Assembly: GCA_035528905.1 (NCBI GenBank)
Contig: DATKXU010000060.1
Span: 45,343-109,342 of the forward strand
Source of the DNA: DATKXU01 sp035528905
GTDB lineage: Bacteria > Armatimonadota > UBA5829 > DTJY01
DNA length: 64,000 nt
Direction: 5' to 3'
The notes below the pieces were generated by a model. That model ran no database searches. It worked only from the letters and a program-made list of their open reading frames with translations, and was not told the origin of the DNA. Shown one piece after another: positions 37,487-46,280 of this stretch. A program made the translations under genes and the position numbers. Positions within the stretch are counted from its first letter, which is position 1; every line of letters begins with the position of its first letter.

Positions 37487-38617
37487 ATGCTGCGCATCTC
37501 AGGTACGGCAAGGGTGGATAAGAAGACCAAGCACCTCGCCGGAAGGTTGGAGCGAGGCGAGATCGCGGTCATTGATCACCAGGACCTCGATTCCACCTGT
37601 GCGCGCATGCTTGTCGAGCGCCGAGCGGCTGCCGTCATCAACGCCGGCGCTTCCATCTCCGGGCGATACCCGAATACCGGCCCCGGCATCCTCCTCAACG
37701 CAGGCATTCCCATCCTGGATAACGTTGGCGACGAGGTCATGTCTGCTATCGAGGAAGGCGACTTCGTTCGCATAGAGGGCGACACGATCTGGAAGAACGG
37801 GATTGCGGTCGCATCTGGAAAGTACCTCTCGACGCAGGATATAGCCCAGCTCACTGAAGCTTCCCGCAGCAACCTTGCGGCCGAACTTGAGAAGTTCGCC
37901 GAGAACACACTGAGATTCATCCAGGAGGAGAAGTTCCTCATCCTGGATCCGGTGGAAGTCCCGGAGCTGAAAACCAAAATTGCGGGAAGGCATGCCTTGA
38001 TAGTCGTGCGCGGTGAGGTCTACAGAGAGGATTTGGCGATCATAAAGTCGTATCTTCATGATGTCAGGCCGGTGCTCATCGGAGTGGATGGCGGGGCGGA
38101 CGCCCTGCTCGAACTTGGTTTCAAACCTGAACTCATAGTCGGTGATATGGACTCGGTAAGCGATGAGGCGCTGAAATGCGGGGCTGAGATCGTGGTCCAC
38201 GCCTATGGTGAGGGCGGTCGAGAAGCTCCGGGCCTGGCCAGGGTTGCGCAACTTGGATTGGGCGCGCAGGTTTTCCGCGTCCAGGGCACGAGCGAGGATA
38301 TGGCGATGCTCCTCGCGTACGAGAAAGGCGCGGACCTCATCGTCGCGGTTGGGACTCACTCCAACCTTTTTGACTTCCTGGACAAGGGGCGCGCTGGTAT
38401 GGCGAGCACTTTTCTCACGCGGCTGAAGATCGGTTCCAAGCTCGTTGATGCGAAGGGCGTGAGCAGGCTCTACAGGCGTACCCCTGGCGTGAAGGAGATG
38501 CTTATCCTGGTGGCTGCGGCTGCGGCGCCCGTTCTGGCGGTCGCCTCGCAATCGCCCGCTGTCCGAACGTGGGCCAGCCTGATATTCTTCAAACTTCGAC
38601 GTCTCCTCGGAATGTAG
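37487..38617 (+). CDS. steA: SteA-like cell-division protein (TPP kinase-like fold)
   Basis: The protein has 376 aa from the ATG at 37487, preceded by GAGGA; a TTG at 37466 is the longer option. The N-terminal half contains the SteA pattern GRLERGEIAVIDHQDLD and NAGASISGRYPNTGPGILL. The second half has a thiamine-pyrophosphokinase-like catalytic fold (GVDGGADALLELGFKPELIVGDMDSVS). The C-terminus has one hydrophobic anchor (ILVAAAAAPVLAVASQ). In Corynebacterium, SteA and SteB act together in septal peptidoglycan hydrolysis and daughter-cell separation. The steB homologue follows 10 bases downstream. Confidence 0.87.
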   Translation: MLRISGTARVDKKTKHLAGRLERGEIAVIDHQDLDSTCARMLVERRAAAVINAGASISGRYPNTGPGILLNAGIPILDNVGDEVMSAIEEGDFVRIEGDTIWKNGIAVASGKYLSTQDIAQLTEASRSNLAAELEKFAENTLRFIQEEKFLILDPVEVPELKTKIAGRHALIVVRGEVYREDLAIIKSYLHDVRPVLIGVDGGADALLELGFKPELIVGDMDSVSDEALKCGAEIVVHAYGEGGREAPGLARVAQLGLGAQVFRVQGTSEDMAMLLAYEKGADLIVAVGTHSNLFDFLDKGRAGMASTFLTRLKIGSKLVDAKGVSRLYRRTPGVKEMLILVAAAAAPVLAVASQSPAVRTWASLIFFKLRRLLGM

Positions 38618-38627
38618 GTGTGCACAA

Positions 38628-39515
38628 TTGCTGATTGACCTTAAGTACCACTTGACGACTCTTGTTGCTGTCTTCCTCGCCCTGGCTGTGGGCATACTCG
38701 TGGGTAGTTCTTTCATTGCCGGATCATCTGTCAAGGGCCTCGAGCGCCAGTTCGGCAAGCTGCGAGCGGAGAATCGCCAACAATGGAAGACCATCGAGGA
38801 CTTCCGCGAACAGATCAAGAAACACTCCGATTTCGAAAGGGCTACCGCTCCGGCGCTCGTGTACGGCCAGCTCGCAGGCCGTTCCATCGCCATCATTCAG
38901 ACCGGCGACTACAGCGAAGCTACTCAGCGAGCCAAGTCGATCCTGGAGGAAGCCGGAGCGAAGTTGGTCTCGGTGACGACTATATCGAATCTTGAGTCGC
39001 GGTCTGCTCGCCAGCGGGCGATCCGGAGCGTGGAGCTAATCACCGGCGAGGCGGAGAAGCAGGATCCTATCGGGCGTGTGCTGGGACTTGTGGCGAAATG
39101 TGTAGCAACCGGCACGGGTTCGGAAACCTTGGGTGTGCTCGAAGACAAGGCGCTGCTTTCCAGGGCGGGCGACTATGACAGGCGAGTCGTGCGCGTCGTT
39201 CTGGTAGGCGGCTGCAGATGGGTAAGATCGGCCCGCGCCGAGCACACGGACCTGGTGCTCATAGACAAGTTGACAGCCGAAGGGGTGGTCACGATTGTAG
39301 GTGCCGAGCCCCTGGAAGTGGGGACATCCTATATCCCGGTGTATCACCGCAAGGCGATCCCTACCGTGGACAATGTGGACCAGTCCATGGGCCAGGTGGC
39401 GTTGGTCTATGCCGTGGCGGGCGAGACCGGCAACTTCGGCGTGAAGAGGTCGGCCGACCGGGTCGCGCCGGACTATCTGGAGAGAGGGCTGTGGCGGTAC
39501 GGGTATCGGCGATAA
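38628..39515 (+). CDS. steB: SteB/MctB-like membrane protein (DUF3186)
   Basis: The protein has 295 aa with a TTG start. The N-terminus LIDLKYHLTTLVAVFLALAVGILVGSSF is the signature membrane segment of the MctB/DUF3186 family (copper-transport protein B in mycobacteria, SteB in corynebacteria). A coiled coil follows (LERQFGKLRAENRQQ), then an extracytoplasmic alpha/beta domain. Its position right after steA favours the SteB role: a membrane partner in cell separation, rather than copper transport. The gene overlaps the following glycosyltransferase by 25 nt. Confidence 0.82.
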   Translation: MLIDLKYHLTTLVAVFLALAVGILVGSSFIAGSSVKGLERQFGKLRAENRQQWKTIEDFREQIKKHSDFERATAPALVYGQLAGRSIAIIQTGDYSEATQRAKSILEEAGAKLVSVTTISNLESRSARQRAIRSVELITGEAEKQDPIGRVLGLVAKCVATGTGSETLGVLEDKALLSRAGDYDRRVVRVVLVGGCRWVRSARAEHTDLVLIDKLTAEGVVTIVGAEPLEVGTSYIPVYHRKAIPTVDNVDQSMGQVALVYAVAGETGNFGVKRSADRVAPDYLERGLWRYGYRR

Positions 39516-40207
39516 TCCCGGCGTTTAACGAGGCGGATGTGATCGCCGAGACCATTCGTGTGGCGCTAGGTATCCCTGGCGTCTCGGAGGTTGTCGTTGT
39601 TGATGACGGCTCGTCCGATCGCACCGCGGAGGTCGCCCGCTCGGCGGGCGCTCATCGGGTGATTGTGCTCCCGCGGAATCTGGGGAAGGGTGAGGCGCTC
39701 AATCAGGCAGTGCGGGCTGTTGAGGCGGATGTCCTTCTCCTGCTTGATGGGGACCTGGGAGCATCGGCCGGCGAAGGTTTGAAACTCCTGGACCCCGTGC
39801 TGCGCGGAGATGCCGACATGACGATCGCGGTGTTCAGCGGCTCACGTGAGGCGCAGGTGACTGGCGATGCGGTCACGCTGGCGGCGAGGAGCGGCGGATT
39901 CGGCATGGTAGTGAAGACTGCGAGGTTAGGCATCAGGCTCCTCGCGGGGCGACAGATGCAGGCGCCTCTCGCGGGGCCGAGGGCCTTGAAGTGTGAGATT
40001 ATCGAGAAGGCCGGGGGCTTTGCTCCGAGGTTCGGTGCGGAGGTCGGCTTGACGATTGACGCCCTGCGGATGCGTTACCGCGTTGTGGAAGTGCCGGTGG
40101 GGATGGTGCATAGGGCTTCCGGCCGCAACTTGAAGGGCTTCGCGCACCGGGGCAGGCAGATGGTAGATGTGCTCCGGACACTTGGGCGAAAAGCGCTGAC
40201 AAGATGA
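39491..40207 (+). CDS. Family 2 glycosyltransferase
   Basis: The protein has 238 aa from the GTG at 39491, inside the end of steB. VSAIIPAFNEADVIAETI, VVVVDDGSSDRT, LPRNLGKGEALNQAV and LLLDGDLGAS make a clean GT-A fold with a metal-binding DGD. The C-terminal half, QMQAPLAGPRAL, EVGLTIDALR, resembles glucosyl-3-phosphoglycerate synthases and polyprenyl-phosphate transferases. It overlaps the next gene by 4 nt. The context (SteAB and a MraY-like protein) points to cell-envelope glycan synthesis. Confidence 0.85.
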   Translation: MAVRVSAIIPAFNEADVIAETIRVALGIPGVSEVVVVDDGSSDRTAEVARSAGAHRVIVLPRNLGKGEALNQAVRAVEADVLLLLDGDLGASAGEGLKLLDPVLRGDADMTIAVFSGSREAQVTGDAVTLAARSGGFGMVVKTARLGIRLLAGRQMQAPLAGPRALKCEIIEKAGGFAPRFGAEVGLTIDALRMRYRVVEVPVGMVHRASGRNLKGFAHRGRQMVDVLRTLGRKALTR

Positions 40208-41022
40208 AGACCCTGGCCTTGGTGATTGCCTGTATTTCGCTGACGCTGGCTGCTGTTCCTGTCATGCGAGCCTTGGTCCGGGCCTGGGAACTCGAGCGCA
40301 CAAACTTCCAGGGCAGGAGGGTTCCTACCGGATTCGGATTCATGCTTGTCTTGGCGGCGGCTCCGGTCTACGCGGCGATGCTGTTCCTTTCCGCGCCGAA
40401 TGTCATAGTTGGCAGCTTCCTGGCCGCGCTGATCGGGTTCGGAACGATCGGTCTGCTCGATGATATTTACGGCACGCGCGAGATAGGCGGCTTCCGAGGG
40501 CATCTTGGCCTTCTGAGGCGGGGAAAGGTTTCCACCGGCTTGGTTAAGGCGGTCGTTGGAGGCTGCCTGGGTCTGGGCCTGGGGGCGGTGGCGGCCCGCT
40601 TCGACCCGGCGATCAGCCTGCTGAACGGCCTTGTCATAGGTCTGGCCGCGAATACGCTGAATTTGCTGGACTTAAGGCCCGGTCGTGCGGCGTCCTGTTT
40701 CTGGTTGGGTGTCCTGGCGTTGGCGGCAGCCCGACTCGGCAAGCTGGCGATCTGGGCGGGGCTGATACCTGTCCTGATTCCGGCAGTCTGGTTGACTATG
40801 CTCGACCGATCGGCGCGCGTCATGCTCGGCGATGCAGGATCGAACGCCGTGGGAGCGATTCTCGGCCTGGCACTGGTTTACGAAGCCGGTGTTCCGGCCA
40901 GGATTGTGCTCGTTCTGATTATGATAGCTGTGCACCTTTATGCGGAAAAGTACTCGATCTCGGAGCTGATCGAAGGTAATCGCGTACTGCGTGGAGTGGA
41001 TAGAGCGTTGGGGGCGAGATAA
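40204..41022 (+). CDS. MraY/WecA-like glycosyltransferase family 4 membrane protein
   Basis: The protein has 272 aa with about eight TM segments. GFGTIGLLDDIYGTRE matches the DDxxG motif of the polyprenyl-phosphate N-acetylhexosamine phosphotransferase family, and VMLGDAGSNAVG matches the catalytic GDxGS. The middle motif reads NLLDLRPGRA instead of the usual N-x-x-D-G-x-D-G, so part of the active site is altered. It is smaller than MraY (about 320-360 aa). It is probably a divergent phospho-sugar transferase or a non-catalytic relative within the SteAB envelope cluster. Confidence 0.75.
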   Translation: MKTLALVIACISLTLAAVPVMRALVRAWELERTNFQGRRVPTGFGFMLVLAAAPVYAAMLFLSAPNVIVGSFLAALIGFGTIGLLDDIYGTREIGGFRGHLGLLRRGKVSTGLVKAVVGGCLGLGLGAVAARFDPAISLLNGLVIGLAANTLNLLDLRPGRAASCFWLGVLALAAARLGKLAIWAGLIPVLIPAVWLTMLDRSARVMLGDAGSNAVGAILGLALVYEAGVPARIVLVLIMIAVHLYAEKYSISELIEGNRVLRGVDRALGAR

Positions 41023-41024
41023 CG

Positions 41025-41228
41025 TTGGGTAGGATTGTCATCAATGAGGAGAGATGTAAGGGCTGTGGGATCTGCGTTCACTTCTGCCCGAAGGATCAGA
41101 TCTACATGTCGGACGGATTGAATAGCAAAGGGCATCACCCTTGTGCGTTCCGCGGTACGGGAGAGTGCAACGGATGCGCTGTTTGCGCGATTATGTGCCC
41201 TGATGTGGCGATTGAGGTGTACAGATAG
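41025..41228 (+). CDS. korD: 4Fe-4S ferredoxin subunit of 2-oxoacid:ferredoxin oxidoreductase
   Basis: The protein has 67 aa with a TTG start 2 nt after the previous stop. Two 4Fe-4S motifs are visible: CKGCGICVHFCP and, after an inserted loop, CNGCAVCAIMCP. The size and the position directly upstream of the alpha subunit match the KorD/VorC delta subunit. It would pass electrons from the oxidoreductase to soluble ferredoxin. Confidence 0.88.
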   Translation: MGRIVINEERCKGCGICVHFCPKDQIYMSDGLNSKGHHPCAFRGTGECNGCAVCAIMCPDVAIEVYR

Positions 41229-41230
41229 CG

Positions 41231-42397
41231 ATGCCAAAGAAGGTTCTGATGAAGGGCAACGAAGCCGTTGTGCGAGGTGCGATTGCGGCACAATGTCGTG
41301 CGTTCTTCGGCTACCCCATCACCCCGCAGAACGAAGTCCCCGAGTACATGTCGAAATACATGCCCGAGGCCGGCGGTGTGTTCCTCCAGGCGGAGAGCGA
41401 AGTCGCAGCGATAAACATGGTCTACGGCGCGGCTTCTGCCGGCATCAGGGCGATGACTTCTTCCTCCAGCCCTGGCATAAGCCTGAAAATGGAGGGTATT
41501 TCCTATCTGGCGGGCGCCCAATTGCCGTGTATAGTTGTGAATGTCCAGAGAGGCGGACCGGGCCTGGGCAACATCGCACCTGCGCAAGCCGACTACTTCC
41601 AGGCCGTCAAGGGCGGCGGACATGGCGATTACAGAATGCTGACCGTAGCCCCCTGGTCTGCGCAGGAGATGTTCGAGCACGCGATTTTGGCGTTCGACCT
41701 CGCCGACAGATACCGAAATCCGGCTATGATCCTCAGCGACGCCATCGTGGGCCAGATGTTGGAGCCGGTGGAGATTCCGGAGAAGCTTGAAGTCTCTATC
41801 CCACCGAAGCCCTGGGCCACCACCGGAGCGAAAGGCCGCCACAGGAACTGCATCACCTCTCTCTACATCGTCCCGGAGGACCTTGAGCAGATAAATCTTC
41901 AGATTCAAGAGAAGTACGCCGAGGCGGCTCGGCGCGACGTGCGATTCCAGGAGCTGCAGGTCGAGGATGCTGATATAGTCCTCGTCGCTTACGGCAGTGT
42001 CGCACGAATTTGCCGCACAACGATGAACCTGGCGCGGCAAAAGGGGTTGAAGGTCGGGCTCTTCAGGCCGATAACCCTGTTCCCATTCCCCAGTGTGCGC
42101 TTGGCGGCCCTAGCGCTGGAAGGAAAGCGGTTCCTTACGGTCGAGCTGAGTGCCGGGCAGATGGTTGAGGATGTTCGCCTTGCCGTGAATGGCTCGGCGC
42201 AGGTTGATTTCTACGGCAGGCTCGGCGGCGTAGTCCCGAGTCCGACGGAGATCCTGGAGCAGATAGAAGAAGCGCTCATGCGGCCCTTCTTGCCGGGGCT
42301 TGCGGCGACTCCTCGCATCAGCGGCAGCAACGCCTTGGGCGGTGCCGCGTTGGTAACCGGGTTGGCAGCGGAGGAAGCAGATGCAACAGGTGTTTAG
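41231..42397 (+). CDS. korA: 2-oxoacid:ferredoxin oxidoreductase alpha subunit
   Basis: The protein has 388 aa. The opening KGNEAVVRGAIAAQC and FFGYPITPQNEVPEYM is the N-terminal signature of the pyruvate/2-oxoglutarate:ferredoxin oxidoreductase alpha chain, and MTSSSSPGISLKMEGISYLAG follows. The C-terminal domain has DIVLVAYGSVARI and GLFRPITLFPFP. The subunit order delta-alpha-beta-gamma suits KorDABC or VorDABC; the exact 2-oxoacid cannot be read from sequence. The enzyme makes acyl-CoA with reduced ferredoxin and points to anaerobic or microaerobic carbon metabolism. It overlaps the beta gene by 17 nt. Confidence 0.92.
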   Translation: MPKKVLMKGNEAVVRGAIAAQCRAFFGYPITPQNEVPEYMSKYMPEAGGVFLQAESEVAAINMVYGAASAGIRAMTSSSSPGISLKMEGISYLAGAQLPCIVVNVQRGGPGLGNIAPAQADYFQAVKGGGHGDYRMLTVAPWSAQEMFEHAILAFDLADRYRNPAMILSDAIVGQMLEPVEIPEKLEVSIPPKPWATTGAKGRHRNCITSLYIVPEDLEQINLQIQEKYAEAARRDVRFQELQVEDADIVLVAYGSVARICRTTMNLARQKGLKVGLFRPITLFPFPSVRLAALALEGKRFLTVELSAGQMVEDVRLAVNGSAQVDFYGRLGGVVPSPTEILEQIEEALMRPFLPGLAATPRISGSNALGGAALVTGLAAEEADATGV

Positions 42398-43118
42398 CAG
42401 GCCAAAGGCGCTCACGGATGTGGCAATGGCTTATTGCCCCGGATGTACGCACGGCATCGCTCACCGGCTCCTGGCTGAGGTCATTGACGAGCTGGGCATC
42501 ATGGAGCGCACCGTGGGCGTCTGCCCCGTCGGCTGCTCGGTGTTCCTGTATGAATACTTCGAATGCGACTCGATCGAGGCAGCGCACGGGCGCGCTCCGG
42601 CGGTTGCAACCGGCGTGAAGCGCTGCTTGCCCGACAGCGTGGTGTTCACCTACCAGGGCGATGGCGACCTGGCGGCCATCGGCACCGCGGAGATCGTCCA
42701 CGCGGCGGCGAGAGGCGAGAATATCACGGTCATATTCATCAATAATGCGACTTACGGAATGACCGGCGGACAGATGGCGCCGACCACGATGCTGGGCCAG
42801 GAGACCACTACCACTCCCGGCGGCCGTGACCAGGCCAGGGCGGGCTATCCGATCAAGGTGTGCGAGCTTCTTTCTCCGCTGGAAGGAGTGGCTTACGCTG
42901 CGAGGGTCGCCCTGACAAGCCCGGCGAATGTCGTAAAGGCAAAGCGGGCGATAAAGACCGCTTTCCAAACCCAGTTGGAGGGTAGGGGATTGTCAATAGT
43001 CGAGGTGCTTTCCACGTGCCCGACCCAGTGGGGCATGACCCCTCTCGACGCCATGAAACACGTAGACTCAGTCATGATGCCCTGCTACCCGCTCGGGGAG
43101 TTCAAAACGGCGGGTTAG
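42381..43118 (+). CDS. korB: 2-oxoacid:ferredoxin oxidoreductase beta subunit (TPP-binding)
   Basis: The protein has 245 aa. YCPGCTHGIAHRLLAEVI opens the domain, and the thiamine-diphosphate motif runs from GDGDLAAIGTAEIVHAA to FINNATYGMTGGQMAPTT. No cysteine cluster for an extra iron-sulfur centre is visible beyond that of the family. This subunit carries the thiamine cofactor and performs decarboxylation together with KorA. Confidence 0.92.
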   Translation: MQQVFSRPKALTDVAMAYCPGCTHGIAHRLLAEVIDELGIMERTVGVCPVGCSVFLYEYFECDSIEAAHGRAPAVATGVKRCLPDSVVFTYQGDGDLAAIGTAEIVHAAARGENITVIFINNATYGMTGGQMAPTTMLGQETTTTPGGRDQARAGYPIKVCELLSPLEGVAYAARVALTSPANVVKAKRAIKTAFQTQLEGRGLSIVEVLSTCPTQWGMTPLDAMKHVDSVMMPCYPLGEFKTAG

Positions 43119-43156
43119 CGATGGCAGTGCTGCGGTCTATCACGAAAGGCGAGCCA

Positions 43157-43711
43157 ATGCACGAAGAAGTCATAATGGCCGGGACGGGCGGCCAGGGAAT
43201 AATGATTATGGGCCAGCTCCTGGCACACGCCGGGATGGTCGAGGATCGCCATGTAGTGTGGTTTCCATCATATGGGCCTGAGGCGCGAGGCGGAACCGCC
43301 GACTGCACGGTGATACTCTCGTCCGACGAGATCGGCTCTCCCATATCGGCGAACCCGGATACCTTAATCGGGATGCATCAGTTCCTGTTTGGCAAGTTCC
43401 TGCCGATGGTGAAGCCGGGCGGGCGATTGGTCGTGAACAGCTCGCTGATAGACATGTCGTGCGTTCGTGAGGACTGCCGGGTGCTCACGATACCGGCAAA
43501 CTCCATTGCCGAGGAGATTGGGAACGCCCGCGTAGCGAATATGGTCATCCTGGGGGCTTATGCGGCGTCAACCGGTGTGGTTTCGCTCGATTCGCTAATT
43601 GCTTCCCTGGCGGACGTCCTGCCTTCCCATCGCCACAAGTTCATTCCTCTGAACGAGGCAGCCCTGCGCAAGGGAGCGGAGCTCGTGCCTGATGTTAAGA
43701 GATCAGGCTAA
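43157..43711 (+). CDS. korC: 2-oxoacid:ferredoxin oxidoreductase gamma subunit
   Basis: The protein has 184 aa from the ATG at 43157, which gives the canonical start MHEEVIMAGTGGQGIMIMGQLL; an ATG at 43121, 2 nt after the korB stop, adds 12 residues and is also possible. The catalytic-gamma domain (PSYGPEARGGTADCTVILS) is present. A 20-bp palindrome follows 8 bases after the stop. Confidence 0.9.
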   Translation: MHEEVIMAGTGGQGIMIMGQLLAHAGMVEDRHVVWFPSYGPEARGGTADCTVILSSDEIGSPISANPDTLIGMHQFLFGKFLPMVKPGGRLVVNSSLIDMSCVREDCRVLTIPANSIAEEIGNARVANMVILGAYAASTGVVSLDSLIASLADVLPSHRHKFIPLNEAALRKGAELVPDVKRSG

Positions 43712-43718
43712 ACGGGAA

Positions 43719-43771
43719 TAAGCATGCTAAAGCAAGCTAAGCTCAGAAATCAGCTTGCTTTAGCATGCTTA
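43719..43771. terminator. Bidirectional 20-bp inverted repeat between convergent genes
   Basis: The arms 43719-43738 and 43752-43771 are perfectly complementary, with a 13-nt loop. The repeat sits between the korC stop and the stop of the minus-strand NlpC gene. There is no T-tract on either side, so it is a strong hairpin but not a textbook rho-independent terminator. Confidence 0.75.
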
Positions 43772-43785
43772 GGAAGTCGGTAGCC

Positions 43786-44595
43786 TCACCATTTATGATG
43801 AGGTCCGATTCTCCCCGCGCCCCAGTAGTTCCGGCGATATGGGTCGTCGTCCAGGCGGCTTATTGTCACCCCGATATTCGCCGTCGAATGGATGAATGTC
43901 CCGTCTCCGCAAGCAATTCCGACGTGAGCCACCTTGCCCTTATCTTCCCCGTGAGCGAAAAAGATTAGATCGCCCGGCGCCAGGTCTGGCTTCTCCACGG
44001 CAGCCTGACGCGGATCGTTTGCCTGCATGTGCGCATCCCGGACCAGCCGCACGCCGTGAATCTTGTACACGAGCTGCAGGAATCCCGAGCAGTCCAGCCC
44101 GAAGGGGGTGGTCCCGCCCCAGAGGTACGGCACACCGAGGAACTGCTTTGCCGTGAGAACTAGCTCCGATGCGATCGGTCCCAGAGGTAGTTTCTCCTCG
44201 CCTGAGACGCTGAGCTTTGCATCCTTGCCCATCAGCCATGCCTCGTTTCCGTCTGGCAGCCGGACATGGATGAGGTCGCCTTGTTTGTCCAGGAATTCCA
44301 GGGATGTAGTGATTACTAACTTCGTCCAGATTTCTCCGTCCGGGTCAGGAGCCCACAGAGCATCTGTGAATAGTGATGTCACCGTCACTATTGTGGTTGG
44401 TTGCGGAAGGCCGCGGTTTACCCAGCAGCTTTGAATCCAGCCGTGGTAGGTGTCCCACGTTTTAACGTAAAGCCATTCGCCCTCATCCTTTTCAATTTGA
44501 ACCGTCTGGCCCATGATGGCTTGGGTTACCTGTTCCGAATCGGCGGACTTATCCCGGTGCAGATTCGCCACGTTCTTGATGATGACTCCCTGCAT
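43786..44595 (-). CDS. NlpC/P60 peptidase with two SH3-like domains (YkfC-like)
   Basis: The protein has 269 aa from the ATG at 44595, with GAGAGG upstream. Residues ~1-140 hold two bacterial SH3 folds (VANLHRDKSADSEQV, then DALWAPDPDGEIW). The catalytic domain has Cys in GLDCSGFLQLVY, the first His in KVAHVGI and the polar third residue in GTFIHSTANIGV. It matches gamma-D-glutamyl-L-diamino acid endopeptidases such as YkfC, which cut murein peptides. No signal peptide is seen, so it is probably cytoplasmic recycling of peptides. Confidence 0.88.
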   Translation of the reverse strand: MQGVIIKNVANLHRDKSADSEQVTQAIMGQTVQIEKDEGEWLYVKTWDTYHGWIQSCWVNRGLPQPTTIVTVTSLFTDALWAPDPDGEIWTKLVITTSLEFLDKQGDLIHVRLPDGNEAWLMGKDAKLSVSGEEKLPLGPIASELVLTAKQFLGVPYLWGGTTPFGLDCSGFLQLVYKIHGVRLVRDAHMQANDPRQAAVEKPDLAPGDLIFFAHGEDKGKVAHVGIACGDGTFIHSTANIGVTISRLDDDPYRRNYWGAGRIGPHHKW

Positions 44596-44606
44596 CGGGG
44601 AACCTC

Positions 44607-45467
44607 TCAAGTGGGAGGAATGAGGGAGCATACCAGCGCTTCCAGGTCTTGCTGAGTGAAGCGGACATGCCGTACGCCCCGTAGGGTGGTGCGCTCTATC
44701 AAGGCTCTTTGTTCGAGAGATCTCAAGACGGAGTTCGCCTGCAGCCGGCCAAGGAAAAACGCTCTAACGCAGTCGCCGTTATACAGCCGGTCCAGCGGGA
44801 TCGCCGGGAAAGACTCTGTATCGAGAAACTCCTCTCCCATGCAGTAGGCAAAGACTTCCGGACTCAGCGAGTGCGGAAGGAGATAGTAGCTGAGCACGCG
44901 ATGGTTTTCGATCTCTACATTAAGGGCGTCGGCTATTCCGGCCTGCCTCATGATCCGCAGCGCCAGAGTCACCGTCCTCGCGCTGTCGAAGTTCCAGATG
45001 CGCCTGGCGTACTCCACTGTGAAATCGAGGCTGATCACCCGGTCAATCGCAAAGAGCCCGGCCGTGTTTGCCATGCGGAACGAAGACTCGTCATACCCCT
45101 GGGGCAGATCATTCAGCACGAAGTATGGATAGAAGATCTCTCCGGCAATGGCGGCAATGAGGCTGTCCGTGCGGGCCGTGCGCCAGTAAAGCAAATCGCG
45201 GCGGGCGGACTCGCTCTTCAGGCCGTTGACGAGTCTCAGGAATGGGCCTGCGTGCGACTTTCCGTCGGGCGATTTGAAGAAGCGCTGAACGATCTTGGTA
45301 GCGACGCGAAGCCGGGTCGCTGGAGATTGATGGGGGAGCTGCTCGGCGATTCTGGCGGACAAGCGGTCGTGTTCGGGCGCATCGTGAAAGGATTCGATTG
45401 CTCGGATGCTTTCCTCGAAATAGAGTTCCTGGCCGAAGACCGCAAATCTCGTCGTGCGCACGACCAT
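44607..45467 (-). CDS. Unknown helical protein, distant resemblance to DUF1819/BrxA
   Basis: The protein has 286 aa, helical, no TM, no nucleotide-binding motif. The arrangement of an ESIRAIESF opening helix, SPATRLRVATKIVQRFF, then FLRLVNGLKSESARRDLLYWRTARTDSLIAAIAGEIFYP (cut as SESARRDLLYWRTARTDSL) recalls DUF1819 proteins such as the BREX protein BrxA. The C-terminal ~50 residues look like a winged helix (NSVLRSLEQRALIERTTLR). There are no other BREX genes nearby. It ends 11 bases before the NlpC gene on the same strand. I hold the BrxA likeness only as a weak hint. Confidence 0.6.
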   Translation of the reverse strand: MVVRTTRFAVFGQELYFEESIRAIESFHDAPEHDRLSARIAEQLPHQSPATRLRVATKIVQRFFKSPDGKSHAGPFLRLVNGLKSESARRDLLYWRTARTDSLIAAIAGEIFYPYFVLNDLPQGYDESSFRMANTAGLFAIDRVISLDFTVEYARRIWNFDSARTVTLALRIMRQAGIADALNVEIENHRVLSYYLLPHSLSPEVFAYCMGEEFLDTESFPAIPLDRLYNGDCVRAFFLGRLQANSVLRSLEQRALIERTTLRGVRHVRFTQQDLEALVCSLIPPT

Positions 45468-45596
45468 CCCACCATCCGGCTGACAGTATACCAGAAAAGC
45501 GCAGGCTCTTCAATGCGTCGGCGAACGGGTTTACCGCTGTCCCGTCACTATCGGAAAGTCCTCGGTACGGAACGGCAGGGTGCGCGGATTCCCGGG

Positions 45597-46280
45597 CTAG
45601 AACAATCCGCCCAGGGATTTGAGCACGTCGGCGTAAAAGTTGCCACCGAGATGTCTGAAGACCGAGAAACCCAGACCTGGATCGCCGACGAACGGCCGGA
45701 GAATCCACGCCATCTGAGTTCCGACGAAGGCATAGATCAGGAACCAGAACCTCAGAAGCACGCGGTACCCAGCAGCGTCTTGGTCCCCCATAGTCTTCAC
45801 TGCCCCCGCGATGATGGACAAACCTGCTCCGGCAGCGATCGCGAAGAAGACGACGTTGAGCAGCTTGATGAACACATAATGGCGTGCCGAAAGCATGAAG
45901 AACGCCGTAATCGGTGCAAATGCGGCCAGAAGTGTGGTTGTTACGAGAAAACTGGCCATCAGTATGCCGAGCACTTGGCGCAGGTTCAAGCTGCTTCCGA
46001 GCAGCGAGCTTGCCACATACAGCGCCGGCAGGCAGACCAGCAGCGTCAACATGAACAGGCAAGGGACTTTGATCGCGCTTGCCAGGGCTTGCTTCCAGCC
46101 GCCCGTGGCGGCTAGTTGATACGATCCCATGACGAGGCCGTAGAACGCGGACAGCCCGATGTTTACAGCGGCGGCCTTCCCGATAGGCCAGGCTTCAGCC
46201 GCCTTCAAGCTGGTCCAAATCGAGGAACGATTCCTCATCGCCTGGTCGAGCATTGCTCCTGTACTAATAGCTTTACCCAT
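45597..46280 (-). CDS. Conserved multi-TM membrane protein (YIP1-like)
   Basis: The protein has 227 aa with about five or six TM segments (NIGLSAFYGLVMGSY, CLFMLTLLVCLPALYVASSLLG, MASFLVTTTLLAAFAPITAFF, LLNVVFFAIAAGAGLSIIAG, VLLRFWFLIYAFVGTQMAWI). The ending, MAWILRPFVGDPGLGFSVFR, is conserved in this family of uncharacterised bacterial proteins; some database entries label such proteins with unrelated names. A transport or membrane-organising role is possible, but nothing in the sequence defines it. Confidence 0.7.
   Translation of the reverse strand: MGKAISTGAMLDQAMRNRSSIWTSLKAAEAWPIGKAAAVNIGLSAFYGLVMGSYQLAATGGWKQALASAIKVPCLFMLTLLVCLPALYVASSLLGSSLNLRQVLGILMASFLVTTTLLAAFAPITAFFMLSARHYVFIKLLNVVFFAIAAGAGLSIIAGAVKTMGDQDAAGYRVLLRFWFLIYAFVGTQMAWILRPFVGDPGLGFSVFRHLGGNFYADVLKSLGGLF

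Noticed and set aside
44709..46115. Long open frame on the plus strand (468 codons) across the NlpC/unknown/YIP1-like region
   Set aside because: It is antisense to coherent minus-strand genes with recognisable domains; its translation is Arg-, Gln- and Pro-rich with no motifs, typical of a shadow frame.
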